Part shown: one piece after another, positions 1 to 9,228 of the stretch
Numbering within the stretch: the first letter of the stretch is position 1
Layout: every line of letters begins with the position of its first letter
NCBI RefSeq assembly: GCF_003574085.1
Contig: NZ_QWKZ01000002.1
Span: forward strand, 1 to 51,328
DNA length: 51,328 nt
Reading direction: 5' to 3'
Origin: Meiothermus luteus
Lineage (GTDB): Bacteria; Deinococcota; Deinococci; Deinococcales; Thermaceae
Notes under the pieces: generated by a model
The model's input: only the letters and a program-made list of their open reading frames with translations
What the model was told of the DNA's origin: nothing
Databases searched by the model: none
Position numbers and translations under genes: made by a program

Positions 1-558
1 GCCCCCACCCCCCAAAGCGGCAGCCTCCAGGGCTTGCTCCCCTATGTGCTGGGGGCCACGGTAACTTACGTGGCTGCGGAACTGGTGGTCTCGAGCTTCT
101 CCGGCCTCTATCTGCGCCACCTGAACTACGAGCCGCGCCTGGTGGGGGTGCTGCTCTCGCTGTTTTGGGTGGCCTTTACCCTGGGCCGGCTTGGGCTCGC
201 TGCCCTAATGGCCGAGCGACCGCTGGTCCGGCTGCTTGGCCTGCACCTGCTGGCTTTGGGGACGGTGGCTTGCTACCTTGTGCCCCCTTTAGCCTGGGCC
301 TTTCCCCTGCTGGGCTTCCTGCTGGCCCCCACCTTTCCCACCCTCTACAGCTTTGCCCGGGAGGCCATTGGCCCTCACACCGCCACCCACCTCTTCTACG
401 CCGGGGCGGTGGGGGCCAATCTAATCCCTGCAGCCTTCGCCTGGATGCCCCCAGGGGCGCTGGGCTGGGGGATGCTGGGGGTGATGGCCTGGATGGCCTT
501 GGCGACCCACCTCCTGAGGAGCCAACATGAAGCTGCGAGCCCTGCTCTTCGATCTTGA
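1..558 (+). CDS. MFS transporter, C-terminal part (cut by window edge)
   Basis: The reading frame is open from base 1 to a TGA at 556-558, so about 185 C-terminal residues are visible. They hold roughly five to six hydrophobic helices. A basic cytoplasmic-type stretch is absent except for the short loop with 'MAERPLVR'. The Gly/Ala-rich helices and a helix-final 'ATHLLRSQ' tail fit the second half of a major facilitator superfamily permease. Substrate cannot be read from this half. The last 32 bases overlap the start of the HAD phosphatase gene, so the two are probably co-transcribed and translationally coupled. The family call rests on hydrophobicity pattern and general resemblance only. Confidence 0.6.
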   Translation, partial: APTPQSGSLQGLLPYVLGATVTYVAAELVVSSFSGLYLRHLNYEPRLVGVLLSLFWVAFTLGRLGLAALMAERPLVRLLGLHLLALGTVACYLVPPLAWAFPLLGFLLAPTFPTLYSFAREAIGPHTATHLFYAGAVGANLIPAAFAWMPPGALGWGMLGVMAWMALATHLLRSQHEAASPALRS

Positions 559-1189
559 CGGCACCCTAGCCGACACCGACCGTCTGCACGAGCAAGCCTG
601 GCTCGAGGCCCTGGCCCGCCACGGCATAAAGGCCGACCACCACTACTACCAGACCCAGATCAGCGGGGGCCTGAACCCCGAGATTGTCCGGCGGGTGCTG
701 CCCCAGCTTTCCCAGGCTGAAGGTGAGCGGTTCCTGGCGCAGAAGGAGGCTCGCTTCCGCGAGCTGGCCGCCCGGGTAACGCCGCTGCCGGGGTTGCTGG
801 AGCTTTGGGGGTGGGCCCAGGAAAGGGGCCTGAAGCGGGCTCTGGTCAGCAATGCGCCCAGGGAGAACGCCGAGCACCTGCTGGAGCGGCTCAGCCTCCG
901 CTTTGATCTTGTGGTGCTTTCCGAAGAACTCCCCCTCGGCAAACCCGACCCCCTGCCCTACCGCACCGCGCTGCAACGCCTGGGCCTTGGCCCAGAGGCG
1001 GCGCTGGCCTTTGAGGACTCCCCCTCAGGGGTGCGCGCGGCGGTGGGGGCCGGCATCCCCACCGTGGCCCTCACCACCGGCCACAAGGCCCGCGACCTGG
1101 AGCAAGCCGGGGCCTTTCTCTGCATCCCCAACTTCACCGACCGGCGGCTGTGGGACTGGCTGAAAGACCACGATCCAGCGATGTCCTAA
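527..1189 (+). CDS. HAD-superfamily phosphatase (beta-phosphoglucomutase-like)
   Basis: The 220-aa protein has all four HAD motifs in order. Motif I is DLDGT at residues 9-13 (nucleophile Asp9, acid/base Asp11). Motif II is the Ser of 'SNAPREN' near 108. Motif III is the Lys of 'KPDPLPY' near 139. Motif IV is 'FEDSPSG' near 162. A helical cap lies between motifs I and II, as in subfamily IA enzymes such as beta-phosphoglucomutase, phosphoglycolate phosphatase and sugar-phosphate phosphatases. It acts in the cytoplasm on a small phosphorylated metabolite. The exact substrate is not readable. The ATG start lies inside the 3' end of the MFS gene. The 3' end overlaps the convergent methyltransferase gene by 4 bases. 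Confidence 0.85.
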   Translation: MKLRALLFDLDGTLADTDRLHEQAWLEALARHGIKADHHYYQTQISGGLNPEIVRRVLPQLSQAEGERFLAQKEARFRELAARVTPLPGLLELWGWAQERGLKRALVSNAPRENAEHLLERLSLRFDLVVLSEELPLGKPDPLPYRTALQRLGLGPEAALAFEDSPSGVRAAVGAGIPTVALTTGHKARDLEQAGAFLCIPNFTDRRLWDWLKDHDPAMS

Positions 1190-1641
1190 TACACTCCAGG
1201 GATCAGCTTTCTAACCCGGCGCCTGTAGTCCCGGTACTCGGGGTAGAGCCGCTCCAAAAAGCGCTCCTCGAGCCCCGCCTTCCGGTCCAGCAGCCCAAAC
1301 AAAAGCCCGCTCAGCAAAAACGTCCAGGGGTTGAGATGGGCCAGGCTCCCTCCCAAGGCCCAAAGCAGCAACCCAAAGTAGATGGGGTGGCGCACCACCC
1401 GGTAAAGCCCCTCCTGCACTAGATACCCCTCCGGCTTTGGTCTAGGTACGGCGGTCAGGTTGCGCCCAAGCTGCCTGGCGGCCAGCAAGGCCACCAAGAG
1501 ACCTCCCCAGGCCAGACCCCACCCCAGCCCGACCAACCAGGCCGGGCTGGACGAAGGCATAAGCCACCAGGCCAGGGCCAGCAAGCCCAGCAGAGCAAAC
1601 TGCCCCACCACATACCCCTCGCCCCAGCGACCAAAGCCCAT
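1186..1641 (-). CDS. isoprenylcysteine carboxyl methyltransferase (ICMT)-family membrane protein
   Basis: The 151-aa integral membrane protein has about four hydrophobic helices. Its family signature is at residues 75-91 ('QEGLYRVVRHPIYFG', with Arg83-His85-Pro86), followed by a Glu-Glu pair at 125-126 in 'GLEERFLERLYPEYRDY'. These elements bind S-adenosylmethionine and metal-free substrate in ICMT/PEMT-fold methyltransferases. Bacterial members methylate small or lipid substrates that are mostly unknown; protein prenylation is not implied. The ATG at 1641 is preceded by TATTCT seven nt upstream and no Shine-Dalgarno sequence, so the mRNA is probably leaderless. It is divergent from the glycosyltransferase and convergent with the HAD gene. 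Confidence 0.75.
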   Translation of the reverse strand: MGFGRWGEGYVVGQFALLGLLALAWWLMPSSSPAWLVGLGWGLAWGGLLVALLAARQLGRNLTAVPRPKPEGYLVQEGLYRVVRHPIYFGLLLWALGGSLAHLNPWTFLLSGLLFGLLDRKAGLEERFLERLYPEYRDYRRRVRKLIPGVY

Positions 1642-1648
1642 GAGGTAT

Positions 1649-1654
1649 AGAATA
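1649..1654 (-). promoter_or_regulatory. -10 box of a predicted leaderless promoter (methyltransferase gene)
   Basis: Minus-strand TATTCT ends 7 nt before the ATG at 1641. No ribosome binding site is present. No convincing -35 is seen in the GC-rich 116-bp divergent region. Confidence 0.5.
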
Positions 1655-1745
1655 CCCCGCCCCCTCGCGCCGGAGCGGGGCCTTCGGGAGGTCCCACCCC
1701 TGGCCGGGCCCGAAACCCCCCGGAAGGGACACCAGAGGGCTGTGC

Positions 1746-1751
1746 TAACAT
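1746..1751 (+). promoter_or_regulatory. -10 box of a predicted leaderless promoter (glycosyltransferase gene)
   Basis: TAACAT ends 6 nt before the GTG start at 1758, and no Shine-Dalgarno sequence precedes it. The -35 position has no good match. Confidence 0.5.
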
Positions 1752-1757
1752 ATACCC

Positions 1758-2957
1758 GTGCGCCTATACCGTATCGGCCTGTTTACCGACACCTATTTAC
1801 CAGGGCCAAACGGGGTCGCCACCAGTGTGTATCTGCTCAAGCGCGAGCTGCGGCGCATGGGCCACGAGGCCTGGGTGCTGGCGCCGGAGATGCCCGATGC
1901 CGACCCCCGCGAGGAAGGGGTGGTGCGGGTGCCCAGCGTGCCCTATCCGTTTTTTGAGAACCAGCGCCTGGCTATGCCCAGCAGCCGGTACCTTCCTACC
2001 GAGTTTGAGATATTCCACACCCACACCCCTCTTTTCATCGGCATCTGGGGGGCCAGGCTGGCCTACCGGCATCGGCTGCCTCACGTCTCCACCTTCCACA
2101 CCCATCTGGAAAAGTACGCCCACTACATCCCCGGGGTGGCCACGCTCAACAAGTACGTGGGCATCATGCAAAAAGTCTGCCAGGCCTTCTACAACCGGGC
2201 GGACGTGGTCATTGCCCCTACCGAGCCGGTGAAGCGCTTGGCTGAGAGCTACGAGATAGAACGGGAGATTAAGGTAATCCCCACCGGCATAGACACCGAC
2301 CTCCTGGAGGCCGCCCCCGACCCCGCCTCTCCATGGCCCTCGGGCAAGCGCCGCCTACTGCACGTGGGGCGCTTGGGCAAGGAAAAAAGCGTGGATGTGG
2401 TCATCCGGGCCCTTGCCGAGATACGCCACCACGTTGACGCCCACCTGGCCTTGGTAGGCATGGGCCCCGAGCAACAAGAGCTGGCCCGGCTGGCCCGCCA
2501 GCTAGGGGTGGAAGAGTGCCTTACCTTCGTGGGGCCGGTGCCCTACGAGAAAATCGGCGGCTACTACCGTATGGCCGAGCTCTTCCTCTTCGCCAGCGAG
2601 ACCGAGACCCAAGGGCTGGTCATCTGGGAAGCCCAGGCGGTAGGCCTGCCGGTGGTGGCGGTGGGCGCAGGCGGCACCCTTCAAGGGGTAGACGACGGAA
2701 GAAGCGGCTACCTGGTGCCTCCCGGAGATTACCAGGCCATGGCCGCGCAGGCCCTAAGGCTGCTCCAGGACGAGAACCTGCGGCAGCGCTTCAGCCAGGG
2801 GGCCCGGCGTTTTGCTGACCAGCGCACCGCCCGGCGGGTGGCCGAGCAGATTGTGGCGGTCTACGACGAGGCCAGCCGGCTGGTGCAGGTTGAACCACGG
2901 CGGCTCACCCTCCCCTTCCCGCGGTTTCCGCAAAGCGGCCTCACCGGCCCGCGCTAG
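1758..2957 (+). CDS. GT4-family glycosyltransferase (glycolipid-type)
   Basis: The 399-aa protein has the GT-B layout of family 4. The N-terminal Rossmann half opens with 'RIGLFTDTYLPGPNGVATSV'. The C-terminal donor half carries 'HVGRLGKEKSV' near residue 202 and an EX7E-type nucleotide-sugar motif in 'ETETQGLVIWEAQAVG' near 282. The N-terminus resembles diacylglycerol glucosyltransferases that take a UDP-sugar and make membrane glycolipids. Glycolipids dominate Thermaceae membranes, so this role is plausible but inferred. A lipopolysaccharide-like or other sugar transfer is possible. The GTG start with a -10 box just upstream suggests a leaderless transcript. No other sugar genes are adjacent. 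Confidence 0.8.
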   Translation: MRLYRIGLFTDTYLPGPNGVATSVYLLKRELRRMGHEAWVLAPEMPDADPREEGVVRVPSVPYPFFENQRLAMPSSRYLPTEFEIFHTHTPLFIGIWGARLAYRHRLPHVSTFHTHLEKYAHYIPGVATLNKYVGIMQKVCQAFYNRADVVIAPTEPVKRLAESYEIEREIKVIPTGIDTDLLEAAPDPASPWPSGKRRLLHVGRLGKEKSVDVVIRALAEIRHHVDAHLALVGMGPEQQELARLARQLGVEECLTFVGPVPYEKIGGYYRMAELFLFASETETQGLVIWEAQAVGLPVVAVGAGGTLQGVDDGRSGYLVPPGDYQAMAAQALRLLQDENLRQRFSQGARRFADQRTARRVAEQIVAVYDEASRLVQVEPRRLTLPFPRFPQSGLTGPR

Positions 2958-3030
2958 GGCGGGGCGTTTGTTTATACGAGCAAGCTGCAACTCTATGCAC
3001 CCCGGGGTAGCCAGAAGCCCCCAGGGATGC

Positions 3031-3036
3031 TATGCT
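3031..3036 (+). promoter_or_regulatory. -10 box upstream of carB
   Basis: TATGCT ends 11 nt before the ATG at 3048, which would give a leader of only about 4 nt. This supports the ATG at 3048 over the in-frame ATG at 3027, which lies upstream of the box. Confidence 0.4.
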
Positions 3037-3047
3037 CTTGCTTTGGT

Positions 3048-6000
3048 ATGCCCGCCCGCACCGACCTTAAAAAAATACTGATTATCGGCTCAGGCCCCAT
3101 CACCATCGGTCAGGCCGCCGAATTTGACTACTCCGGAACCCAGGCCCTAAAGGCCCTAAAGAGCGTGGGCTATGAGGTGGTGCTGGTGAACTCCAACCCC
3201 GCGACCATCATGACCGACCCCGAGCTTTCGGAAAGCACCTACCTCGAGCCCCTCACGGTGGACTTTCTGGAAAAAATCATCGCCAAAGAGCGTCCGGATG
3301 CCCTCCTGCCCACCCTGGGGGGCCAGACCGCGCTTAACCTGGCCATGGCCCTCTTTGAGCAGGGCATCTTGGAGAAGTACGGGGTAGAGCTCATCGGGGC
3401 CAATGCGGCGGCCATAAAGAAGGGGGAAGACCGGGAGGAATTCCAGCGGGCCATGCTCAGAATTGGACTGGATGTACCCCGGGGCAGGATGGTGGGAAGC
3501 CTCGAGGAGGGCCTGGCGTTTGTCCGTTCGGTAACCGGCTATCCGGTGGTGGTGCGGCCCAGCTTCACCCTGGGGGGCACCGGCGGGGGCATCGCCGAAA
3601 GCGAGGCCGAGTTTGTGGAAATCCTCTCCCGGGGGCTTTCCCTCTCCCCCACCCACACCGCCTTGGTGGAAGAGTCCATCGTGGGCTGGAAGGAGTACGA
3701 GCTCGAGGTGATGCGCGACAAGAACGACACCGTGGTCATCATCACCTCCATCGAGAATGTAGACCCCATGGGGGTCCACACCGGCGACTCCATCACCGTG
3801 GCCCCCGCGCAGACCCTTTCGGACGTGGAGTACCAAAGGATGCGCGATGCGGCCATCGCCATCATCCGCGAGATCGGGGTGGAGACCGGCGGCTCCAACA
3901 TCCAGTTCGCCATAGACCCCAAGACCGGGCGGATGATCGTGATCGAGATGAACCCCCGGGTCTCGCGCTCCAGCGCCCTGGCCTCCAAGGCCACCGGCTT
4001 TCCCATCGCCAAAATCGCGGCTTTGCTGGCGGTGGGCTACACCCTAGACGAAATCCCCAACGACATCACCCAGAAGACCCCGGCCTCCTTCGAGCCCACC
4101 ATTGACTACGTGGTGACCAAAATCCCCCGCTTCGCCTTTGAGAAGTTCAGCACGCTGCCCAACACCCACCCGGGTGGCTTCTCTGACCGGCTCGGCACGC
4201 AGATGAAGAGCGTGGGCGAGGTGATGGCCATCGGCCGCACCTTCAAGGAGTCGTTTGGTAAGGCCCTGCGGAGCCTCGAGGCCGACGTGCGGGCGGAGTT
4301 TTCCGGCTACACCACCGACGAACTCTACAAGCGGCTCTACCCTAGCCCCACCCGCATCCACGCGGTGCTGGAGCTGCTGCGGCGGGGAGAACCCATAGAA
4401 CGTCTGTATGAGAGAACCCGCATTGAACCCTGGTTCCTGCACCAGTTCAGGGAAGTCATAGAGGCCGAGGAAAACCTCCGGCGATCGCCGCCCCAGGACG
4501 CCGAGGACTGGCGCTATCTAAAGGGGTTGGGCCTATCGGACAAACGGCTGGGGGAGCTGCTTAGGACCGGTGAAGGAGAGGTGCGCCGCACCCGCCAAGC
4601 CCTGGGGGTGCGCCCGGTCTACAAAACCGTGGACACCTGCGCCGCCGAGTTCGAGGCCTACACGCCCTACCACTACAGCGCCTACGAGCTGGAGGACGAG
4701 GTGCGCCCCACCGATAAACCCAAGGTGGTGATTCTGGGCTCGGGCCCCATCCGCATCGGACAAGGCGTGGAGTTTGATTATGCCACCGTGCACGCGGTCT
4801 GGGCCCTGCGCGAGGCCGTGATACCGCCTGAGCGGCCCGGCGAGGCCGGGGCACAGGGCTACGAGACCATCATGGTCAACTCCAACCCCGAGACCGTTTC
4901 CACCGACTACGACACCGCCGACCGGCTCTACTTTGAACCCCTTACGCTGGAGGACGTGCTCAACTTAGTTGAGCACGAAAAACCGCTGGGGGTCATCGCC
5001 ACCCTGGGCGGCCAGACCCCCCTTAAGCTGGCCCGCCCCTTGGCCGAGGCCGGGGTACAGCTGTTGGGCACCCCCTGGGAGGCCATCCACAAGGCCGAAG
5101 ACCGCGCCGAGTTCAATAAGCTCTGTACCGAGCTGGGCATTCCCCAGCCCAAAGGGGCAGTAGCCCAAGACCCAGAGGAGGCCCTGCGGCTGGCCGAGAA
5201 GCTGGGCTACCCCCTGATGGCCCGGCCCAGCTATGTGCTGGGGGGGCGGGCCATGCAGGTGGTGCGGAGCCCCGAGGAGCTGCGCTGGTACCTGAGCGGC
5301 ATCTACGCCGCCCTGGCCGAGCGGCCCTCCATCCTCCTGGACCAGTACTTGGAAAACGCGCTCGAGCTGGACGTGGACGCCCTATCGGATGGAAAAAAGG
5401 TGGTGGTGGCGGGCATCATGGAGCACATTGAGCGGGCCGGGGTCCACTCCGGCGACTCGGCCACCATCCTGCCCCCCATCTCGCTTTCTCCCCAGCAGCT
5501 TCAGCTCGTCAAAGACTACACCCGCAGGCTGGCCTTGGCGGTGGGGGTTAGGGGCCTTATCAACGTGCAGTACGCCGTCAAGGATGATGTGGTCTACATC
5601 CTGGAGGCCAACCCCCGGGCCTCCCGCACGGTGCCCTTCGTCTCCAAGGCCATCGGGCACCCGCTGGCCAAGTACGCCGCCCTGATTGCCGTAGGCCAAA
5701 CCCTGGACGACCTGGGCTTCACCCAAGACCCCACCCCAGGCTTCTACTCGGTCAAGGAGGTGCTCATCCCCTGGCTTAAGTTCCCCGGGGTGATCCCGGT
5801 GCTGGGGCCGGAGATGCGCTCCACCGGTGAGAGCATGGGCATAGACACCGACCCCTACCTGGCCTACTACCGGGCCGAGCTGGGGGTGGGCCAGCGCCTG
5901 CCGCTTTCGGGCAAGGTGCGCTTCATCGGGGCGAATGACCTCAAGGCCGAGTGGGCGAAGGCGGGGTTTGAGGTTTCCGAGGACGACTACGACCTGCTCA

Positions 6001-6173
6001 TCGCCCTCACCCCGCACCCCGAGCTGCGCCGGGCGGTGGAGACCGGTAAACCCTTCATCACCACGGCGGAGGGGGCCCGGTGGAGCCTTATGGCCATCCT
6101 GCGGGCCAGGGCCTCCGAGCTGCCGGTGCGCTCCTTGCAGAGCTGGCAAAAGGAAGGGGTGGCCCTGCGCTAA
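3048..6173 (+). CDS. carB: carbamoyl-phosphate synthase large subunit
   Basis: The enzyme makes carbamoyl phosphate from bicarbonate, glutamine-derived ammonia and two ATP, feeding arginine and pyrimidine synthesis. The 1041-aa protein has the duplicated architecture. Each half begins with a Gly-rich entry ('[19 protein letters not shown]' near residue 11, '[18 protein letters not shown]' near 562) followed by an ATP-grasp domain with 'NPR' metal-binding motifs ('[10 protein letters not shown]', '[10 protein letters not shown]'). The start at 3048 gives the usual '[17 protein letters not shown]' N-terminus. The C-terminal MGS-like allosteric domain after about residue 953 is only about 88 residues, against roughly 140 in E. 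coli. The small subunit gene carA is not in this window. Confidence 0.97.
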   Translation: MPARTDLKKILIIGSGPITIGQAAEFDYSGTQALKALKSVGYEVVLVNSNPATIMTDPELSESTYLEPLTVDFLEKIIAKERPDALLPTLGGQTALNLAMALFEQGILEKYGVELIGANAAAIKKGEDREEFQRAMLRIGLDVPRGRMVGSLEEGLAFVRSVTGYPVVVRPSFTLGGTGGGIAESEAEFVEILSRGLSLSPTHTALVEESIVGWKEYELEVMRDKNDTVVIITSIENVDPMGVHTGDSITVAPAQTLSDVEYQRMRDAAIAIIREIGVETGGSNIQFAIDPKTGRMIVIEMNPRVSRSSALASKATGFPIAKIAALLAVGYTLDEIPNDITQKTPASFEPTIDYVVTKIPRFAFEKFSTLPNTHPGGFSDRLGTQMKSVGEVMAIGRTFKESFGKALRSLEADVRAEFSGYTTDELYKRLYPSPTRIHAVLELLRRGEPIERLYERTRIEPWFLHQFREVIEAEENLRRSPPQDAEDWRYLKGLGLSDKRLGELLRTGEGEVRRTRQALGVRPVYKTVDTCAAEFEAYTPYHYSAYELEDEVRPTDKPKVVILGSGPIRIGQGVEFDYATVHAVWALREAVIPPERPGEAGAQGYETIMVNSNPETVSTDYDTADRLYFEPLTLEDVLNLVEHEKPLGVIATLGGQTPLKLARPLAEAGVQLLGTPWEAIHKAEDRAEFNKLCTELGIPQPKGAVAQDPEEALRLAEKLGYPLMARPSYVLGGRAMQVVRSPEELRWYLSGIYAALAERPSILLDQYLENALELDVDALSDGKKVVVAGIMEHIERAGVHSGDSATILPPISLSPQQLQLVKDYTRRLALAVGVRGLINVQYAVKDDVVYILEANPRASRTVPFVSKAIGHPLAKYAALIAVGQTLDDLGFTQDPTPGFYSVKEVLIPWLKFPGVIPVLGPEMRSTGESMGIDTDPYLAYYRAELGVGQRLPLSGKVRFIGANDLKAEWAKAGFEVSEDDYDLLIALTPHPELRRAVETGKPFITTAEGARWSLMAILRARASELPVRSLQSWQKEGVALR

Positions 6174-6174
6174 A

Positions 6175-6212
6175 GCTCCTCGGCTGCAAAGGAGCGAGCC
6201 CAGGGGGTTTTT
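6175..6212 (+). terminator. possible terminator after carB
   Basis: A weak hairpin (GCTCCT at 6175-6180 with AGGAGC at 6190-6195) is followed by a run of Gs and TTTTT at 6208-6212, directly behind the carB stop. The stem is short and not next to the T tract, so this is tentative. Confidence 0.3.
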
Positions 6213-6233
6213 CGGGTGCTAACCAGGCTACAC

Positions 6234-6297
6234 ACACCAGGTTGGTGTAGGTGTACCCAGTAGAAATCTACACTACTTTGTAGGTGTTTACAACACC
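6234..6297 (+). promoter_or_regulatory. three evenly spaced palindromes upstream of aceA (candidate operator array)
   Basis: ACACCAGGTTGGTGT (6234-6248), GTAGAAATCTAC (6260-6271) and GGTGTTTACAACACC (6283-6297) are perfect inverted repeats centred at 6241, 6265.5 and 6290, exactly 24.5 bp apart. The outer two share the GGTGT/ACACC half-site. The third covers the predicted -35 of aceA, a typical position for a repressor operator. The binding protein is unknown. Confidence 0.55.
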
Positions 6298-6315
6298 GAT
6301 ATACACCAATAATAC
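6287..6315 (+). promoter_or_regulatory. predicted sigma70-type promoter of aceA
   Basis: TTTACA (6287-6292), a 17-nt spacer and TAATAC (6310-6315) form a good vegetative promoter. It predicts a leader of about 30 nt containing the AGGAGGT ribosome binding site at 6344-6350. The -35 lies within the third palindrome. Confidence 0.6.
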
Positions 6316-6353
6316 ACAAAGGTTTCCCTCCATACTCAAAGCCAGGAGGTTGT

Positions 6354-7649
6354 ATGTCCAAGCTGACCCCCGAGATGAAGCTGGAAGCCGAGAAGCTGCG
6401 CAGAGAGTGGGAAACCAACCCGCGCTGGAAAGGCATCAAGCGCGACTACAGCGCCGAGGATGTGGTGCGCCTGCGGCCCAGCCTGCTGCCCGAGCAGACC
6501 CTGGCCAAAGCCGGGGCCGAGCGGCTTTGGGAACTCCTGCACACCCGCCCTTACGTTAACACCTTCGGGGCCTACACCGGGGCCCAGGCGGTGCAGATGG
6601 TGAAGGCTGGGCTGGAGGCCATCTACCTCTCGGGTTGGCAGGTGGCCGCCGACGCCAACTTGGCCGCCCAGACCTACCCGGATCAGTCCCTCTACCCCGC
6701 CAACTCGGTGCCGGCAATTGTAAAGCGCATCAACAACGCCTTGATGCGGGCCGACCAGATTGAGCGGGCTGAAGGAAAAAGCGGCCGGTACTGGTATGCC
6801 CCCATCGTAGCCGACGCCGAGGCGGGGTTCGGCGGTCCCCTGAACGCCTTCGAGCTGATGAAGGGCATGATTGAGGCCGGGGCTGCCGCGGTCCACTGGG
6901 AGGACCAGCTTTCAAGCGAGAAGAAGTGCGGCCACCTGGGGGGCAAGGTGCTCATCCCCATCTCTCAGCACATCCGCACCCTGAACGCTGCCCGGCTGGC
7001 CGCCGATGTGATGGGCGTGCCCACCCTCATCATCGCCCGCACCGACGCTGAGGCGGCAACGCTGATTACCAGCGACATAGACGAGCGCGACCGACCCTTC
7101 GTGAAGGCAGGAGAGCGCACCCCAGAGGGCTTCTACCGCTTCAAAAACGGCCTGGAGGCCTGCATTACCCGCTCCTTGGCCTACGCCCCTTACGCCGACC
7201 TCCTGTGGATGGAGACCAGCACCCCCGACCTCGAGGTGGCCCGCAGGTTCGCCGAGGCCATCCATAAGGAGTTCCCCGGCAAGATGCTGGCCTACAATTG
7301 CTCTCCCAGCTTCAACTGGAAGAAAAACCTTGACGACGAGACCATCGCCAAGTTCCAGCGTGAGCTGGGGGCCATGGGCTACAAGTTCCAATTCATCACC
7401 CTGGCCGGCTGGCACAACCTCAACTACCGCACCTTTGAGCTGGCCAAGGCCTACCGGGAGCGTGGCATGAGCGCCTTTGTGGAGCTGCAGCAGCTCGAGT
7501 TCGCTGCCGAAAAAGACGGCTTCACCGCGGTCAAGCACCAGCGCGAGGTGGGGGCGGGCTACTTCGACGAGGTGCTGATGGCCATCACCGCCGGGCAGGC
7601 CTCCACCGCGGCGCTGGCCGGTTCAACCGAGGAGGCCCAGTTCCACTAA
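6354..7649 (+). CDS. aceA: isocitrate lyase
   Basis: The enzyme cleaves isocitrate to glyoxylate and succinate, the first step of the glyoxylate shunt used for growth on acetate or fatty acids. The 431-aa length is normal for the bacterial form. The catalytic loop '[10 protein letters not shown]' with its nucleophilic Cys lies near residue 192. Family blocks '[12 protein letters not shown]', '[12 protein letters not shown]' and '[10 protein letters not shown]' are present. A strong AGGAGGT ribosome binding site sits 3 nt before the ATG, unlike the many leaderless genes nearby. Malate synthase is not in the window. The upstream promoter and palindromes suggest tight control by carbon source. 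Confidence 0.95.
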   Translation: MSKLTPEMKLEAEKLRREWETNPRWKGIKRDYSAEDVVRLRPSLLPEQTLAKAGAERLWELLHTRPYVNTFGAYTGAQAVQMVKAGLEAIYLSGWQVAADANLAAQTYPDQSLYPANSVPAIVKRINNALMRADQIERAEGKSGRYWYAPIVADAEAGFGGPLNAFELMKGMIEAGAAAVHWEDQLSSEKKCGHLGGKVLIPISQHIRTLNAARLAADVMGVPTLIIARTDAEAATLITSDIDERDRPFVKAGERTPEGFYRFKNGLEACITRSLAYAPYADLLWMETSTPDLEVARRFAEAIHKEFPGKMLAYNCSPSFNWKKNLDDETIAKFQRELGAMGYKFQFITLAGWHNLNYRTFELAKAYRERGMSAFVELQQLEFAAEKDGFTAVKHQREVGAGYFDEVLMAITAGQASTAALAGSTEEAQFH

Positions 7650-7657
7650 GCCCCACA

Positions 7658-7688
7658 CCCCACGGGAAGCCCGGGGCTTCCCGTGGGG
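7658..7688 (+). terminator. long GC hairpin after aceA
   Basis: Fifteen-base perfect inverted arms (7658-7672 and 7674-7688) start 8 bases after the aceA stop. There is no T tract, so it may act as a terminator or RNA-stabilising 3' hairpin. Confidence 0.55.
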
Positions 7689-7708
7689 GCCCCAACCAGC
7701 CCAGGGTT

Positions 7709-7739
7709 TTGACAAGGCCCCTCCTGGGGGGCTTAGCAT
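7709..7739 (+). promoter_or_regulatory. promoter of the DUF58 gene
   Basis: A perfect TTGACA -35 (7709-7714) is followed after 19 nt by TAGCAT (7734-7739). TAGCAT overlaps the ATG at 7738, so transcription would begin near 7746. That makes the GTG at 7747 the likely leaderless start. Confidence 0.45.
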
Positions 7740-7746
7740 GGTTTTT

Positions 7747-8466
7747 GTGACCCGCTACCGCATCCGCGCCCGGCCCACTCAGCCCTTTGCCGGCGAGCGC
7801 ACCCAGGCCAGACCGGGCCGGGGGCTGGAGTTCCACGAGCTGCGCGGATATGCCCAAGGCGACGAGCCACGGTTTATAGATTGGCGTGCTTTTGCCCGCA
7901 CCGGCCGGCTCTACACCCGGCGCTTCCAGGCCGAGGCCCCTGCCCGCTTTACCTTTTTCTTGGACGGTTCGCCCAGCATGGGGCTTTTGGGCAAGCAGGC
8001 CTTCGCCGAGCGGGTCTTCCGGCTCCTGGTCGGACTAGCCCGCCCGGAGGGTGTTTTTCTCTGGGGAAAAGGGCGTTTCCGAGGACAGCCCGCCCCGGTG
8101 GTGGAAGGCCCCAAAGCGCTCCTGAGCGCCCCTCGGCCCGGAGGGGTGACGGTGCTCATCACCGACGGGCTGGACGAACTAGACTGGCTGCGGCTGCTGA
8201 AGCGGCTAAGGCGGGTGGTCCTGATCCAGGTGATGGCCCCTGAGGAGCTGGCCCCCGGCTTCACCGAGGCGCTCTTGCGCGATGTGGAGACCGGAGGGCA
8301 GCTCGAGGTGGGCCCCGCCGAGGTGCGGGGCTACCAGGAGGCTCTGGAAGAACACCTCCTGCGGCTGCGAACCACAGCCCGCAGGCTGGGAAGCTACGCC
8401 TTGTTGCGGGTTGGGGAACCCATCCTGCCCGCGCTCCTTCGGCAGGGGGTTCTGGAGGAACGATAA
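7747..8466 (+). CDS. DUF58 domain protein
   Basis: The protein is 239 aa from GTG 7747, or 242 aa from ATG 7738. DUF58 hallmarks are visible: 'GRGLEFHELRGYAQGDEPRFIDWRAFARTGRLYTRRF' spans residues about 24-60 as several adjacent short motifs, followed by a von Willebrand A-like strand with the metal-site pattern D-G-S-P-S near 76. DUF58 proteins usually sit next to MoxR AAA+ ATPases and membrane VWA proteins, where they are thought to act as metal-dependent interaction modules. No such partner is adjacent here, and the protein is shorter than many members, without transmembrane helices. Function is unknown. It converges on the AroE-like gene, 6 nt away. Confidence 0.75.
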   Translation: MTRYRIRARPTQPFAGERTQARPGRGLEFHELRGYAQGDEPRFIDWRAFARTGRLYTRRFQAEAPARFTFFLDGSPSMGLLGKQAFAERVFRLLVGLARPEGVFLWGKGRFRGQPAPVVEGPKALLSAPRPGGVTVLITDGLDELDWLRLLKRLRRVVLIQVMAPEELAPGFTEALLRDVETGGQLEVGPAEVRGYQEALEEHLLRLRTTARRLGSYALLRVGEPILPALLRQGVLEER

Positions 8467-8472
8467 AGGGGC

Positions 8473-9225
8473 CTAGAGCACGAAGGCTTCCGGCGGCAGG
8501 GTGTAGCCCAAGGGCTCCAAAAGCGCTGAAAGCCAGAACCGCTGCCACAACTCTGGGGGGAAGCACTCCCCTACCCGCAGGAGGGCCTCGGGGGAAAGGG
8601 GCCTGAGGGCCAGCACCCGGTGGTAGGGTTGGATCAGGCCCAAAGGCAGGGGCCCACCCGCGTAGATGAGGAGGTCGGCCTGGCGGGCCACAGCCTGGGC
8701 CTGGGGTTCGCTGACCGCCACCACCCCCCGCTGAGGGGAAGGAAGCTGCTGCAGAAAGGCCTCACCCTCAGGAAAGCTAGGCCCCACCACCGAAACCGCG
8801 CTAAGCCCCCGCAGGCCCAAGGCCAGCTCGGGGGACAATGGGCCCACCCAAAGGGCCTTGTCGCCCAAAGCGTAGCGTCCAATGAGCCGGGCCAGGGCTA
8901 TGGGCCCTTGGTAAAAGCCCCGGCTGCCTGTGGGCTCGGGAACCACCAGATCCACCCGCCGGGCCTGGGCCGCTTCCGGCTCGAGGTGCGCGAGGTGGGC
9001 CGCGGCCCGGGCCTGCAGGGCAGGGTCCTCCAGCACGGCCCCACCCAATCCCAAGGGCAGTAGCCCTTCTAGGGCGGCCTCGAGGGGCCCCCGGGGCTCG
9101 TGAGCGTACACGAAGAGGGGCAGCTCGAGCTGCAAGACCACCGTCAGCAGGGGGGGATACCACTGGCTCTTCCCCCGGTAGAGCACCACTAGTGGACGAA
9201 GCGCGGTGTGTCCGCGAGGGCCCAT
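8473..9225 (-). CDS. uncharacterised protein resembling a degenerate shikimate dehydrogenase
   Basis: The 250-aa soluble protein is Ala/Leu/Gly-rich. Its order of elements recalls AroE: an N-terminal alpha/beta region with 'GLLPLGLGGAVLEDPALQ' where AroE has its 'G-x-N-V-T-x-P-x-K' block, then 'ADLLIYAGGPLPLGLI' where AroE has its C-terminal 'inaTplGm' strand. The catalytic Lys and the NTD Asp of AroE have no counterpart (the matching spots read 'EDPA' and 'SRGFYQGP'). If related, it is therefore not a shikimate dehydrogenase. The similarity was judged by eye and is weak. It follows the small exported protein by 3 nt in the same transcript, whose stop codon is part of the sequence just before this ATG. 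Confidence 0.5.
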   Translation of the reverse strand: MGPRGHTALRPLVVLYRGKSQWYPPLLTVVLQLELPLFVYAHEPRGPLEAALEGLLPLGLGGAVLEDPALQARAAAHLAHLEPEAAQARRVDLVVPEPTGSRGFYQGPIALARLIGRYALGDKALWVGPLSPELALGLRGLSAVSVVGPSFPEGEAFLQQLPSPQRGVVAVSEPQAQAVARQADLLIYAGGPLPLGLIQPYHRVLALRPLSPEALLRVGECFPPELWQRFWLSALLEPLGYTLPPEAFVL

Positions 9226-9228
9226 ACC

